The notes: generated by a model not told the origin, from the letters alone. A DNA stretch of 64,000 nt from DAIDKA01 sp963708865 (GCA_963708865.1 CAVPUC010000007.1:1-64000), one strand, 5' to 3'; counted from the stretch's first letter, positions 8,436 through 17,606 are shown. Numbers and translations are program-made.

Positions 8436-8505
8436 ATGTATTCGGATCCTCTACCGCCATTGTAAGCCCGAAGCATTGCGGCGCGAGTGCAGGTAGGCTT
8501 AGCCC

Positions 8506-8982
8506 ATGGACATCAGAAAACTTGGCTTTGCGCCCGCTGCGTTGAGCTTACTCGTCGCGGCGATCCTGGGTCTTGCAGGCTGCGCCTCCCTGTCCGCGCA
8601 CCTGCCCTGGCACCACAAGGCGCCGGCGGCAGCGGAGGTGTCCACGGCCCTGACGGTGGCAACGCCCGATGGCGCCGCACTGTCCTGGCCCCAGGTATGG
8701 CAGCGCAACGATGTGGTCCTGGACATGACGGCGGCCGGCGCCGCGGGCTCCGCGGTGGTCATGCCGCGCAGCGGCCTCGCTTGGCCGGTGCGGGTGGCGC
8801 TGCGGGTCACGCCGGGCGCGATCGGCGCCATCGACGTGCGCGGCGCGCAGCGCCTGGTGGTGCCGATACCGGCAGGCGGCGCCGGCAGCGTCGAGGTCGA
8901 ACTGCCCCCCGGGATCTACGTGGCCGCAACCAAACAGATCACGCTCAACTGGGGTCCGGCGAACGCACCACCCGGTCCATAG
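8506..8982 (+). CDS. Lipoprotein of unknown function
   Basis: 158 residues with a lipoprotein signal: a basic start MDIRKLG, a hydrophobic core and the lipobox LGLAGC, giving Cys at about residue 26. The mature part is Ala/Val/Pro-rich with beta-like alternation and no catalytic motif I recognise. It is probably anchored to the outer membrane, because the residue after Cys is Ala, not Asp. Divergent from haaO and 30 bp upstream of the PLDc_N-like gene. Confidence 0.65.
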   Translation: MDIRKLGFAPAALSLLVAAILGLAGCASLSAHLPWHHKAPAAAEVSTALTVATPDGAALSWPQVWQRNDVVLDMTAAGAAGSAVVMPRSGLAWPVRVALRVTPGAIGAIDVRGAQRLVVPIPAGGAGSVEVELPPGIYVAATKQITLNWGPANAPPGP

Positions 8983-9012
8983 TTAGGCGCCGCGCTCATT
9001 TGAGGAGAACGT

Positions 9013-9198
9013 ATGTTGTATCGAGACAGTCTGTGGGGCGTACTGGTGCTGATCGCCGATATCTGGGCGATCGTCAACATCATGCAAAGCAATGCCGACA
9101 CGGCCAAGAAGGTGCTGTGGACGGTGCTGGTCATCCTGCTGCCCGTGCTCGGCTTCATCCTCTGGTATTTTCTCGGCCCCAGAACCGGCCGCACCTAA
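9013..9198 (+). CDS. PLDc_N-like small membrane protein
   Basis: 61 residues with two transmembrane segments and the pattern LIADIWAIVNIMQSNAD, then KKVLWTVLVILLPVLGFILW and YFLGPR. This is the phospholipase-D N-terminal (PLDc_N) type of small membrane protein, here without a phospholipase domain. A good ribosome-binding site (GAGGAG) precedes the ATG. Its end overlaps the end of the convergent apaH gene by 4 bp. Function unknown. Confidence 0.75.
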   Translation: MLYRDSLWGVLVLIADIWAIVNIMQSNADTAKKVLWTVLVILLPVLGFILWYFLGPRTGRT

Positions 9199-10028
9199 GA
9201 GGCGTCGGGCTGCTGGTATCCCGGACAGCCGACACTGATGGGCTTGATCGGCCCATCCAGATTCACCGCCGTCAGCGCGCCGCCCCAGACACACCCGGTG
9301 TCGAGCCCGATCACGCCATGGGCGTTCACATAGCCCAGCGTCGACCAGTGGCCGAAGATGATGCGGGTGTCACGACTGGCGCGCTCCGGGATTTCAAACC
9401 AGGGTAGCAGCGCCGCCTTGCCGGGCTTCGGCGGTCCTTTGGCCTTGAAGGCCGCGCGACCCGCGGCCGTACACACGCGCAGCCGCGTCAGGACATTGAC
9501 GATGAATCGCAGCCGCTCGCTACCAGTGAGCTGCGCGCTCCACTGATCCGGCTGGTCGCCGTACATGTCATCGAAGAAATCCTCGGGCGCGGCGAGCAGC
9601 GCCGCGCGCACTTCCTGCGCGAGCGCCAGCGTCTGCGGCACCGTCCACTGCGGGACCAGCCCCGCGTGGATCAGCAGCTCTCCGTGCAGCGGGTCTTGGT
9701 AGGCGAGCGGCCGCTCCAGCAGCCATTGCAGAATCGGCATCCGGTCCGGTGCCCGCAGCACCTCCTGCAAGGTGTCGCCGGGCTTGTCCCGCAAGCGCGA
9801 TCCGAAGGCGCGCGCGAGCAGGTGCAGATCATGATTGCCGAGCACCACCACGGCATTGTCGCCGAGGGCGCGGATCAGGCGCAGGCATTGCAGCGACTGC
9901 GGCCCGCGATTGACCAGATCCCCGACGAACCACAGCTGGTCGCGGTCGGCGGAAAACTTGATGAGTTCGAGCAGCGCCCGCAGCTCCGCGGCACAGCCTT
10001 GCAGATCGCCAATGGCAAAGCGCGCCAC
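9195..10028 (-). CDS. apaH: Bis(5'-nucleosyl)-tetraphosphatase, symmetrical
   Basis: 277 residues of the metallophosphoesterase fold. The metal motifs are all present: AIGDLQGC, FVGDLVNRGP, VLGNHDLHLL, a histidine in LIHAGLVP and FGHWSTLG. It hydrolyses Ap4A to two ADP. It lies 12 bp downstream of apaG, at the end of the conserved lptD-surA-pdxA-rsmA-apaG-apaH order; here a UspA gene is inserted between rsmA and apaG. Length is normal for the family. Confidence 0.95.
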   Translation of the reverse strand: MARFAIGDLQGCAAELRALLELIKFSADRDQLWFVGDLVNRGPQSLQCLRLIRALGDNAVVVLGNHDLHLLARAFGSRLRDKPGDTLQEVLRAPDRMPILQWLLERPLAYQDPLHGELLIHAGLVPQWTVPQTLALAQEVRAALLAAPEDFFDDMYGDQPDQWSAQLTGSERLRFIVNVLTRLRVCTAAGRAAFKAKGPPKPGKAALLPWFEIPERASRDTRIIFGHWSTLGYVNAHGVIGLDTGCVWGGALTAVNLDGPIKPISVGCPGYQQPDAS

Positions 10029-10040
10029 GGCCCGGCGCGG

Positions 10041-10418
10041 TTACTGAAGCACGCCGGGCATGGCCAGGCGAAAGGGCGCGATGGGTGCATCGAACGCCCG
10101 CCCGTCATCCGCGATCATCTGATAGCTGCCCTGCATGACACCGACCGGGGTTTCAATGATGGCGGCGCTGGAGTAGCGAAAGCCCTGGCCGGGTTTCAGA
10201 TGCGGCTGCTCCCCGACCACGCCATCGCCGCGTACCTCCTGCACCTTGCCATTCGCGTCCGTGATCAACCAGTGCCGACGCAGCAGCCGGGCCGGATGCT
10301 CGCCATCGTTGCGGATGGTGATGGTGTAGGAGAAGACGAACCGCGGTTCATCCGGGTCGGACTGTTCGGACAGGTAGCTCGTTTGTACGTCTACCGAAAT
10401 CCCGTGTGCGTCTTGCAA
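10041..10418 (-). CDS. apaG: ApaG domain protein
   Basis: 125 residues of the ApaG/F-box-associated immunoglobulin-like fold: VDVQTSYLSEQSD at the start, FVFSYTITIRNDGEHPARLL, then RRHWLITDANGKVQEVRGDG and VVGEQPHLKPGQGFRYSS, ending MQGSYQMIADDG. All family landmarks are present. Role: a small cytosolic protein of uncertain biochemistry linked genetically to apaH. It follows the UspA gene with no gap (stop at 10419 side by side with its start). Confidence 0.94.
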   Translation of the reverse strand: MQDAHGISVDVQTSYLSEQSDPDEPRFVFSYTITIRNDGEHPARLLRRHWLITDANGKVQEVRGDGVVGEQPHLKPGQGFRYSSAAIIETPVGVMQGSYQMIADDGRAFDAPIAPFRLAMPGVLQ

Positions 10419-10865
10419 TCAGGCCACCTCATTACCGCTGACGCGCATGGCGAGCACATCGCAGGGCGCCGCATGCAGGACGGTGTCCTCGGTCAGGTTC
10501 ACGAATATCGACAGGCCGTGACGCTCGCGGGCACCCAGGACGATCAGGTCGCAGGGCATGGCGCGCGCCAGGCGCACGATCTCGGCCTTGACGTTGCCGA
10601 CCTCCACCCGCTGCTGGGCGGCAGCGACCCCGATATCGGCACACAGCGCCACGAGGCGCTGGCGCGCGGCGGCGGCGAGTTGATCCAGAACCTGCATCGG
10701 CGGCACCATCGATTCTCCCACCGGTTCGACCGGCACGTATTCCACCACATGCAGCACCGTGAGTTCGGCCCCCAGCAGGGTGGCGAGCTCCCGGGCGCGC
10801 CGGCCGACGCCGAGGCTGTCGGCATTCAGATCAACGGCCAGCAGGATTTTGCGATAGATGGACAT
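10419..10865 (-). CDS. Universal stress protein (UspA family)
   Basis: 148 residues. The start MSIYRKILLAVDLNADS, the middle ELTVLHVVEYVP and the end CDLIVLGARERHG followed by LTEDTVLHAAPCDVLAMRV match UspA. The ATP-binding pattern G-2x-G-9x-G(S/T) is partly altered: GARERHGLSIFVNLTEDTV lacks the usual second glycine spacing. It is probably a cytosolic stress protein. It interrupts the rsmA-apaG adjacency and was not expected in this conserved operon. Confidence 0.85.
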   Translation of the reverse strand: MSIYRKILLAVDLNADSLGVGRRARELATLLGAELTVLHVVEYVPVEPVGESMVPPMQVLDQLAAAARQRLVALCADIGVAAAQQRVEVGNVKAEIVRLARAMPCDLIVLGARERHGLSIFVNLTEDTVLHAAPCDVLAMRVSGNEVA

Positions 10866-10887
10866 GGCGGCACCTCAGCGGGGAAGG

Positions 10888-11673
10888 TTAACCGATTCCA
10901 TGGCCGAGCCGCAGCGCGAGGCGGTTGAACACCTCCGGGGCCAGGGTTTCGGCACGCACCGAGGGGTCAACCCCGCAGGCCTCGATGTCCCGGGCCTCAA
11001 GGAGGCTGCGCAGGGCATTGCGCAGGGTCTTGCGACGCTGGGAAAACGCCGCCGTCACGACCTGCGCGAACTGGGGCGCGACCGCAAAGGCGGGCGGGTC
11101 GCGCACCGTCAGGCGCGCCACCGCCGACCAGACGCGCGGCGGCGGCTTGAAGGCGCCCGGGCCGATATCGAACAGGTGCTCGACGCTGACCCACGGCGCC
11201 AGCATGATGGTCAGCCGCCCGTAGTCGGGGGTGCCGGGCGCCGCCGCCATGCGCGCCACCACTTCCCGCTGCAGCATGACGTGCAGGTCGATGATCGCGG
11301 GCGATGCGGCCAGCAGCCGGAACAGCAGCGGCGTGGAGATGTTGTACGGCAGGTTGCCGATGACCCGCAGTCGGCCTGCGCGCGTGCGCGCCAGCGCCGC
11401 GAAATCAAAATCCAGGGCGTCGCACTCATGCAGTGTCGCGGCGCGGGCCCGCGCCAGGGTGGGCGCCAGGCGCGAGGCCAGATCCCGATCGATCTCGACG
11501 GCATCGAACGTGGCGTAGGGCCCCGCCAGCAGCAGATCGGTGAGTGCGCCGCGCCCCGGGCCGATTTCCAGCAGGTGATCCTGCGCACCGGGATCGACGG
11601 CGCGCGCGATCCGCTCGATCACACCGGGATCGTGCAGGAAGTGTTGACCGAAGCGCTTGCGGGCACGGATCAC
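10888..11673 (-). CDS. rsmA: 16S rRNA dimethyladenosine transferase
   Basis: 261 residues starting at a GTG whose last bases form the pdxA stop (GTGA). The enzyme dimethylates two adjacent adenines in helix 45 of 16S rRNA. It has RKRFGQHFLHD, the SAM motif EIGPGRGALTDLLL, the catalytic NLPYNISTPLLF, and FSQRRKTLRNAL near the end. The start is fixed by RARKRFGQHFL at residue 3, as expected for the family. Confidence 0.95.
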   Translation of the reverse strand: MIRARKRFGQHFLHDPGVIERIARAVDPGAQDHLLEIGPGRGALTDLLLAGPYATFDAVEIDRDLASRLAPTLARARAATLHECDALDFDFAALARTRAGRLRVIGNLPYNISTPLLFRLLAASPAIIDLHVMLQREVVARMAAAPGTPDYGRLTIMLAPWVSVEHLFDIGPGAFKPPPRVWSAVARLTVRDPPAFAVAPQFAQVVTAAFSQRRKTLRNALRSLLEARDIEACGVDPSVRAETLAPEVFNRLALRLGHGIG

Positions 11674-12659
11674 GCCGCGTGCGCCGCCATGGTGGTGGCC
11701 ATGCGCACCGCCGCCGCGAGGCTTGCGACGTCGGCATGGCCGGTGCCGGCCAGGTCGAGCGCGGTGCCGTGGTCGACCGAGGTGCGGATGATCGGCAGCC
11801 CCAAGGTCACATTCACCGCCTGGTCGAAGTGGGCGTGCTTGATCACCGGCAGGCCCTGGTCGTGGTACATCGCGAGCACCGCGTCGTACCCGGCCATGAG
11901 CCGCGGCACGAAAATCGTGTCCGCCGGATACGGTCCGCTGACATCCAGGCCGCGCTCGCGCATCCGCTTCACGGCAGGCTGGATGATACGCAGCTCCTCG
12001 CTGCCCAGATGCCCGCTCTCGCCCGCATGCGGGTTCAGGCCACAGACGGCGATGCGTGGCTGGGGCAGACCCCACCAGCGCGTCAGGTCGGTGGCCACGA
12101 TGGCGAGTACGTCCTCGAGCAGCGTGCCGGTGATCGCCTGCGCGACGCTTGCCAGCGGCAGGTGCGTGGTCGCGAGCGCCACCCGCATGGTGCCCGAGGC
12201 CAGCATCATGACGGGCAGCGGTGCCCCGCAACGCTGCGCCAGGTACTCGGTGTGGCCGGTGAAGGCAAAACCGGCTTCAATGATCGTGCTCTTCTGGACC
12301 GGCGCCGTGACCATCGCGGCGAATTCGCCAGCCAGGCAGCCTTGGGCGGCGCGGTCCAGCAAGGCGAGCACTGCCGCGGCGTTGCGCACGGTGAGTTTGC
12401 CGGGCTCGGCCGGGACCGCCAGGGGAAGGTGCAGCACGGCGAGGGTGCCGGGCGTGTGCGGGCGCGCGGGCTGTCCCGGCTCGTATTCCCACAGATTCAG
12501 TTTCAGGCCGAGCTGCCGGGCGCGCTCCGCCAACAGCTCACGGTCGCCCAGGCAGATGAGCTCGCAGGGCAGCGGACCGCGTGCGAGCTGCAGGCAAAGA
12601 TCGGGTCCGACGCCTGCGGGTTCTCCCGAGGTCACCGCGATCCGCGCCTGCGGCGCCAC
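11670..12659 (-). CDS. pdxA: 4-hydroxythreonine-4-phosphate dehydrogenase
   Basis: 329 residues. PdxA oxidises 4-phosphohydroxy-L-threonine in pyridoxal phosphate synthesis. Landmarks are AVTSGEPAGVGPDL, FTGHTEYLAQRCG, GLNPHAGESGHLG, PADTIFVPRL and the metal-site LAMYHDQGLPVIK. It lies 3 bp after surA and overlaps rsmA, the usual gene order of this operon. Confidence 0.95.
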   Translation of the reverse strand: MAPQARIAVTSGEPAGVGPDLCLQLARGPLPCELICLGDRELLAERARQLGLKLNLWEYEPGQPARPHTPGTLAVLHLPLAVPAEPGKLTVRNAAAVLALLDRAAQGCLAGEFAAMVTAPVQKSTIIEAGFAFTGHTEYLAQRCGAPLPVMMLASGTMRVALATTHLPLASVAQAITGTLLEDVLAIVATDLTRWWGLPQPRIAVCGLNPHAGESGHLGSEELRIIQPAVKRMRERGLDVSGPYPADTIFVPRLMAGYDAVLAMYHDQGLPVIKHAHFDQAVNVTLGLPIIRTSVDHGTALDLAGTGHADVASLAAAVRMATTMAAHAA

Positions 12660-12662
12660 GGA

Positions 12663-13988
12663 TCAGGACTTCAGTTCGACGTACGCATCATCGCGCACGC
12701 GCCGCAGCCACAGCTCCGTTTCCTCATCGAGCCGGCTGGCGCGGATCTGGTCCTCGGCGTCCTTGCGCTGCAGTTCCTTGGTGTCGTCGAACTTGCGGCG
12801 ACCCAGGAGCTGCACGATGTGCCAGCCGAACTGGGTGCGGAACGGCTCGGAAATCTCATCCACTTTCAAACTGTCGACGACCTTGGCGAAGGCCGGATCG
12901 AAGCTGTCCGAGGTGGCCCAGTCCAGGTCCCCGCCATCGGCAGCCGACCCTGTATCCTGCGAACTGATCTGCGCCAGCGCCGCGAAATCCTCGCCGGCCA
13001 CGATGCGCTTGCGAAGGTTGTCGAGCTTCTGTTTGACGGTCGCGTCATCCTGCAGCTCGTTGGTGCGCATCAGGATATGGCGCGCATGCACCTGCTCGAC
13101 CACATCGCTTTTCTGCAGATTGCGCACCTCGTTCAGGCGCACGATATGAAAGCCGGTGGGCGCGCGGATCGGCGCACCGACTTCGCCGGCTTTGAGATTG
13201 AGCACGGTATCCGCCAGCACGGTCGGCAGCTCCGTTCCCTTGCGCCAGCCCAGCTCCCCACCGTCCAGGGCCGTCTGGCTGTTGGAGTTGGCGATGGCGA
13301 GCTTCGCGAAGTCCTCGCCGCTCTTGGCGCGCTGATAGATGTCATCGGCCTTTTTCTGGGCCGCCTCCAGCTGCGCGGTCGTGGCTTCCTGGGGCACGGC
13401 GATCAGGATGTGGGAGACGTTGTATTCGGCTTTCGCGGACGGATGATGCGCCTGGCGTTCCAGGTACTGATCGATTTCGCGGGGGGTGACGACGATACGC
13501 GCCACCACGTCGCGCTGCTGCAGCAGGCGCAGCGTCAGCTCGCGCCGCATGGATTCGCGGTAACCGGCGTAGTCGATCCCCTGGTTCGCCAACACCTGCG
13601 GCAGCTGCTGCAGGGTGATGTTGTTACGCTGCGCGACCTCCGTCATGGCGTTGTTCAAGGTCTCATCGGAGATCTTAAGTCCCGCATGGTCGGCGCGCTG
13701 GATCTCCGCTTCCTGCACGATCAGGCGTTCGACGATCTGCGTGCGCAGCACGGCGTCCGGCGGCATCTGCTGCCCCTGGCTGCGCAGCCGCTCCTTGAGG
13801 GCCGCCAACTGTTCGTCGACCTCGGATTCGAGCACCACCCCATCGTTCACCACGGCGGCGACCCGATCGAGGAGCTGGCCCTGGCCTTGGATTTCCCGAG
13901 TCTGCGCCAGGGCCTGGAGGCTAAACCCCGCCAGGGCGAGCAGGGCGAGGTGCGAGACAAGCGTGGTGACGCGTTTAAAATAATTCAT
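12663..13988 (-). CDS. surA: Periplasmic chaperone and prolyl isomerase SurA
   Basis: 441 residues with a signal peptide ending near QALA, an N-terminal chaperone domain (LLDRVAAVVNDGVVLESEV) and two parvulin/PpiC domains: one around SHILIAVPQ to RAPTGFHIVRLNEV, the second around ARHILMRTNELQD to FRTQFGWHIVQLLGRR. It chaperones outer membrane proteins, including LptD, encoded just upstream. Seven bases separate it from lptD. Confidence 0.95.
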   Translation of the reverse strand: MNYFKRVTTLVSHLALLALAGFSLQALAQTREIQGQGQLLDRVAAVVNDGVVLESEVDEQLAALKERLRSQGQQMPPDAVLRTQIVERLIVQEAEIQRADHAGLKISDETLNNAMTEVAQRNNITLQQLPQVLANQGIDYAGYRESMRRELTLRLLQQRDVVARIVVTPREIDQYLERQAHHPSAKAEYNVSHILIAVPQEATTAQLEAAQKKADDIYQRAKSGEDFAKLAIANSNSQTALDGGELGWRKGTELPTVLADTVLNLKAGEVGAPIRAPTGFHIVRLNEVRNLQKSDVVEQVHARHILMRTNELQDDATVKQKLDNLRKRIVAGEDFAALAQISSQDTGSAADGGDLDWATSDSFDPAFAKVVDSLKVDEISEPFRTQFGWHIVQLLGRRKFDDTKELQRKDAEDQIRASRLDEETELWLRRVRDDAYVELKS

Positions 13989-13994
13989 GATGTT

Positions 13995-16403
13995 TCAGGG
14001 GCTTACAGAGTTTGGGGAGTATCCCCGAATCGCGGTGCCAAGGAAAGTGCCCGCTTCGGATCCGACACTTGCCAGGCCGTTGAGTTCCAGCTGCACGAAT
14101 ATACCCGTGTCCTGGCGTCCGGTGCTGTTGCTGAGCGAGCGGCGGGCGAGAATCCTCAAGCCCCAGCAGCAACCGTGGAATTCGAAACCGGCGAACCGCT
14201 CCAGCATCTGGTGCTGGTCCAGCGCATACACCACCCGGCCGTAGGCATTCCAGTTGCGCAGGATGGGCCAGGCGGTGGAGGCCTCGACCTGGTCGAGGCT
14301 GTTGGGCGTCAGATAGCCCTGGGTCAGGGCATCGGCGCGCAATTGCGCCTGCGTGGGGGTCAGGCCCTGCGCGATTTCCGAGGCGTAGATCTGGCCGTAG
14401 GCAACGGAGACGGCCTGCGCCTGGGCCTGCTGCTCGGCCGGCGTGTCGCGCTGAAAGCGGTAGGCGAGGTTCACCACCGCATCGTTGGCCGGTTTGTACT
14501 GCAGCTCCACAATGGTGCGATCGCTTTTGCTGGTTTGCGGATCCCATTGCTCGCCGAGGTTGACGCTCCAGTTGCGGTAGGCGGTGAGCGCGATTTCGGC
14601 GACCATGTCCGAGCGCAGCCCGCTGGTCGGTTCGAGCGGAATCTGCACGCGCGGCGGCTGGAAGTAATAGGTCTGGCCGAGGGTGGCGGAGAGGAACTGC
14701 TGGCCGCTGCCGGCGTCGAGCAGGCGGCTGGTGAGCGCGGTACTGACCTGGTTCGCATCGCCGATCCGGTCGATGCCCACGAAGCGGTTGGTGCGGAACA
14801 GTTCCACCAGGTTCAGGTCCGGCAGCGCCGTGTCAAACACCGGCAGCTGGTCCTGGTCGCGGTACGGCGTGTAGACGTATTGCAGCCGCGGTTCCAGGGT
14901 GAGGGTGTTCGCGCCATCGTGCCCGACGAGCCGTTCGAAGCGCAGCCCCGAATCGACACTGCCGGTCGGCACGGCCCGGTCCGGACTGTGATTCTGCCCG
15001 GGCGCGATGTTGTCGAGCGAATACTGGGTGAACTCATAGGCGACACCGGGGCGCACGAAGTAGCCCGGCCCCTCGAAATGCAGCGAAGCTTCGGGGCGCA
15101 GATCCAGGCGCCAGCCGGTCACGCCGATATCGCGGTCGAAATTCACCACCTCGGAATCAAAACCGTAGTGCAGGATGCCGGCGGGTCCGACCACAAACTC
15201 GCTGTCGGCGACGAGCTGCGGCAGCCGCGCATAGGGGCGCTCGGTGGGCTCCAGCAACTGCTCGATCACATCCAGCGTCTGGTACTGCTGGAATCGGGCT
15301 GACAGCAACCAGTCTTCATCGCGATACGACACCCCGGCGGTGCGCTGCAGGTAGGCGACGCTGGTGCCCTCGGGCCCTTGGCCAAAGTCCTGGAAATACA
15401 GCGAATCGCCGACGTTGGCGGCATCGATGTGCAGCCTGAACTCATCCGGCAGATCGGTGGTCTGGGTCAGGTGCACGTAGGAGCGGTCGTGGTTGTCCAG
15501 GCCCTCACCGCTCGCCTGGGCATCGTAGGGCAGGAAGTGCCAGATCAGCTCGCCGTTCTGCGTGTCGGTCATATAGCGGGCATCACCGCCGATGTCGATG
15601 CCGCGGCGGGTGTAGTAGGTGGGCGTGAGCAGCAGATCCTCGTTCGGGGCGATGTTCCAGTACCAGGGGGTTGAGAGTTCCAGGCCGCTGCGGCTGTTGG
15701 TGCCGACGCTCGGGAACAGGAAGCCGCTCTTGCGCTCATCGTCCAGCGGGAAGGACAGCCACGGCAGGTACAGGATGGGTACGCCCTTGAAGTCGACACT
15801 GGCATCGCGCGCCACGCCCGTGTGCTCCTCACTGTCGAGCGTGAGGCTGCCGGCACGGATCTGCCAGACCTCCTCGGTTTCCGGACAGGTGCTGAAGGTC
15901 ACCTCCTGCAGCCGCAGGATGCCCCCGGGGGTCAGGTCGACGAGCTTTGCGGCGCCATGGGCGTCGCGCTGCAGCAGTTCGAACTGCGCATCTTTGAAAC
16001 TCGCGCCGCCGGAGGTGGAGTAGCGCCCGTCGCTGCCCGTGAGATGGATCAGCGGGTCCTCGTATTCGAGCTTGCCGGGTACCCGCACGGCATTGTCGGC
16101 GCTCTGGTACTGCGCATCGTCGGACTTCATCAGTCGCTGACCCTGGCTCACGACGACATGGCCGCTGAAAGTGAGACTGCGATCCTCCAGGCGCAGCACC
16201 GCCTCCTTGTCGCTGTCGATGTTCAAAGGGCCGCCCGCGGCGAGCGTCGGCTCGTGGACCGGCTCGCTCTTCTGTCGCGCCATGGCGCGCGGCGCCGGGC
16301 AGGAAAACGGCGAGTCCGCCCGCGCCACGCTCGCCAAAGCGCAGAAAATCAGCGCCCCGGCGGCACACAGCGTGAAAGTGGGGAATTGGTGAGGGTGCGG
16401 CAT
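13995..16403 (-). CDS. lptD: LPS-assembly protein LptD
   Basis: About 802 residues from ATG 16403. It has a signal peptide (LCAAGALIFCALASVARA), an N-terminal OstA/LptA-like beta-jellyroll (DKEAVLRLEDRSLTFSGHVV) and a long C-terminal beta-barrel that starts with VPILYLPWLSFPLDDERKSG and ends in a short aromatic-poor tail. Cys residues for the inter-domain disulfides are seen near CP in FSCPAP, FSTCPET and the C-terminal HGCCWG. It inserts LPS in the outer membrane with LptE. The start is uncertain: a TATAAT box lies only 10 bp upstream, and longer in-frame starts exist at 16412 and 16445. Confidence 0.93.
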   Translation of the reverse strand: MPHPHQFPTFTLCAAGALIFCALASVARADSPFSCPAPRAMARQKSEPVHEPTLAAGGPLNIDSDKEAVLRLEDRSLTFSGHVVVSQGQRLMKSDDAQYQSADNAVRVPGKLEYEDPLIHLTGSDGRYSTSGGASFKDAQFELLQRDAHGAAKLVDLTPGGILRLQEVTFSTCPETEEVWQIRAGSLTLDSEEHTGVARDASVDFKGVPILYLPWLSFPLDDERKSGFLFPSVGTNSRSGLELSTPWYWNIAPNEDLLLTPTYYTRRGIDIGGDARYMTDTQNGELIWHFLPYDAQASGEGLDNHDRSYVHLTQTTDLPDEFRLHIDAANVGDSLYFQDFGQGPEGTSVAYLQRTAGVSYRDEDWLLSARFQQYQTLDVIEQLLEPTERPYARLPQLVADSEFVVGPAGILHYGFDSEVVNFDRDIGVTGWRLDLRPEASLHFEGPGYFVRPGVAYEFTQYSLDNIAPGQNHSPDRAVPTGSVDSGLRFERLVGHDGANTLTLEPRLQYVYTPYRDQDQLPVFDTALPDLNLVELFRTNRFVGIDRIGDANQVSTALTSRLLDAGSGQQFLSATLGQTYYFQPPRVQIPLEPTSGLRSDMVAEIALTAYRNWSVNLGEQWDPQTSKSDRTIVELQYKPANDAVVNLAYRFQRDTPAEQQAQAQAVSVAYGQIYASEIAQGLTPTQAQLRADALTQGYLTPNSLDQVEASTAWPILRNWNAYGRVVYALDQHQMLERFAGFEFHGCCWGLRILARRSLSNSTGRQDTGIFVQLELNGLASVGSEAGTFLGTAIRGYSPNSVSP

Positions 16404-16413
16404 GGGGCCGCGC

Positions 16414-16442
16414 ATTATAATTGCGGCATACATACGCCGTAA
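16414..16442 (-). promoter_or_regulatory. Candidate lptD promoter, nearly leaderless
   Basis: On the minus strand TTACGG (16442-16437), 17 nt, and TATAAT (16419-16414) form a sigma70-like promoter. Transcription would start near 16407, only a few bases before the chosen lptD ATG at 16403. Either lptD is translated from a very short leader or its start lies elsewhere. The -10 match is perfect; the -35 match is partial. Confidence 0.4.
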
Positions 16443-16482
16443 CAACTTGATTTTTATGGTTAAAATTCCGGATTCACGGCCC

Positions 16483-16492
16483 GCGTTGCAGT
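16483..16492. repeat. Candidate left attachment repeat
   Basis: GCGTTGCAGT at 16483-16492, between lptD and the integrase, recurs at 26210-26219 before amgK, with a further partial match (next bases AGG versus TGG). A 10-bp match between two flanks of this length could arise by chance, so this is only a candidate for attL/attR. Confidence 0.2.
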
Positions 16493-16553
16493 AGGCGATG
16501 CGGGAGTGCTAGCTTTTACGTGTGCCAGTTCGGCGTGAGTGAGGGGGAACGGC

Positions 16554-17606
16554 ATGGCGACCATATTAAAGCGTAAGCAGAGTGACGGCACGTGGAGATG
16601 GACTGCGCAAATCCGCCTAGCGCGACTCGCGCCCGTTTCGCAAACGTTTTCAGATAAGAAACTCGCGAAGGAATGGGCTGACCAGCGAGAGCAAGAGCTG
16701 ATTGGCGAACGCGAGCGGGGAGTCGTGCGTCGTGATGTCGGCAAGCTTACCGTTGAGGACCTGCACCTTGAGTACCTGGGCGACCCGGCCACTAAGGCGC
16801 TCCGTACCATTAAGGACACCTCGCGAGTCATTCAGGAATTCGCCCGCGACTACGGTCAGCTAAAGGTATTGGACCTTTCGGCGCTGCACATCAGGGAGTG
16901 GCGTGACCGTATCGCCAAGAAGCGAAAACCGGGCAGCGTCAACCGCAATCTCGCAGTCGTCCGAAGTATGTGGAATTGGGCACGTGCACAGCGGCTTGTA
17001 CCCGCTGACCGGCTATGGCCCTCGCGGATGATGCTGAAAGCGCCGCAGGGCCGCCTCAGGTACTTGGACGATGCCGAGGTCGCACGGTTAATGGAATCGG
17101 CCGAACGCGACGCCGTAATGCATTCCTTCCTCACAGTGGCATTGAGCACCGGCATGAGACGCGGCGAATTGCTTCGCATGGAATGGGCCGATGTCGATCT
17201 CGCAAAGAGCGTGCTCATAGTTCATGTGACCAAGACTGACCGACCGAGATCGGTTTATTTGGCACCAGCCGCAGTTGCGGCTCTGAAGGCTTTGCGGGCA
17301 GGCAAAGTTACAGCGATGTGCGGTCCAGTTTGGCTAACGCGCGACGGCAAACCCTTGAAGTACTTCACTGCCGACAAGAGATGGGAGCGCATTCGGGACC
17401 GAGCGAAGCTTGATAACTTTCGCTTTCACGACATCCGCCACTCCTGCGCGTCCTGGCTCGCGCAGAGCGGCGCGACGCTTCACCAAATCGGGTCGGTGCT
17501 GGGCCACACAAATCCGGCGACGACGATGCGTTATGCACACTTAATCGCCGGAGCATCGATGCCGGGGCATCAGGAGATCAGCGACAAGCTGACCCGGCCA
17601 AAGTGA
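16554..17606 (+). CDS. Tyrosine-type site-specific integrase
   Basis: 350 residues from ATG 16554, chosen because a strong ribosome-binding sequence (GAGGGGG) lies at the right distance; a GTG at 16539 is an alternative. N-terminal arm-binding region (ATILKRKQSDGTWRWTAQIR), SAM-like core-binding domain around 65-165 (VIQEFARDYGQLKVLDL), then the catalytic domain: Arg in LSTGMRRGELLRMEW (about 200), HDIRHSCASWLAQ (about 291-294), LGHTNPATTMRYAHL with His about 317 and the nucleophile Tyr about 326. All catalytic residues are present and the frame is intact. It should integrate and excise the element. Confidence 0.92.
   Translation: MATILKRKQSDGTWRWTAQIRLARLAPVSQTFSDKKLAKEWADQREQELIGERERGVVRRDVGKLTVEDLHLEYLGDPATKALRTIKDTSRVIQEFARDYGQLKVLDLSALHIREWRDRIAKKRKPGSVNRNLAVVRSMWNWARAQRLVPADRLWPSRMMLKAPQGRLRYLDDAEVARLMESAERDAVMHSFLTVALSTGMRRGELLRMEWADVDLAKSVLIVHVTKTDRPRSVYLAPAAVAALKALRAGKVTAMCGPVWLTRDGKPLKYFTADKRWERIRDRAKLDNFRFHDIRHSCASWLAQSGATLHQIGSVLGHTNPATTMRYAHLIAGASMPGHQEISDKLTRPK

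Noticed and set aside
10858..13149. A 763-codon plus-strand open frame
   Set aside because: Antisense of rsmA, pdxA and surA; Ser/Arg-rich shadow frame.
11544..15302. A 1252-codon open frame on the plus strand
   Set aside because: It is antisense to rsmA, pdxA, surA and lptD. Its Gln/His/Arg/Gly-rich product is what antisense of G+C-rich genes gives. The minus-strand genes are clear.
16446..16553. Copy of the tRNA 3' end as an attachment site beside the integrase
   Set aside because: No match of useful length to the T arm or acceptor sequence (25921-25947) was found in the left flank.
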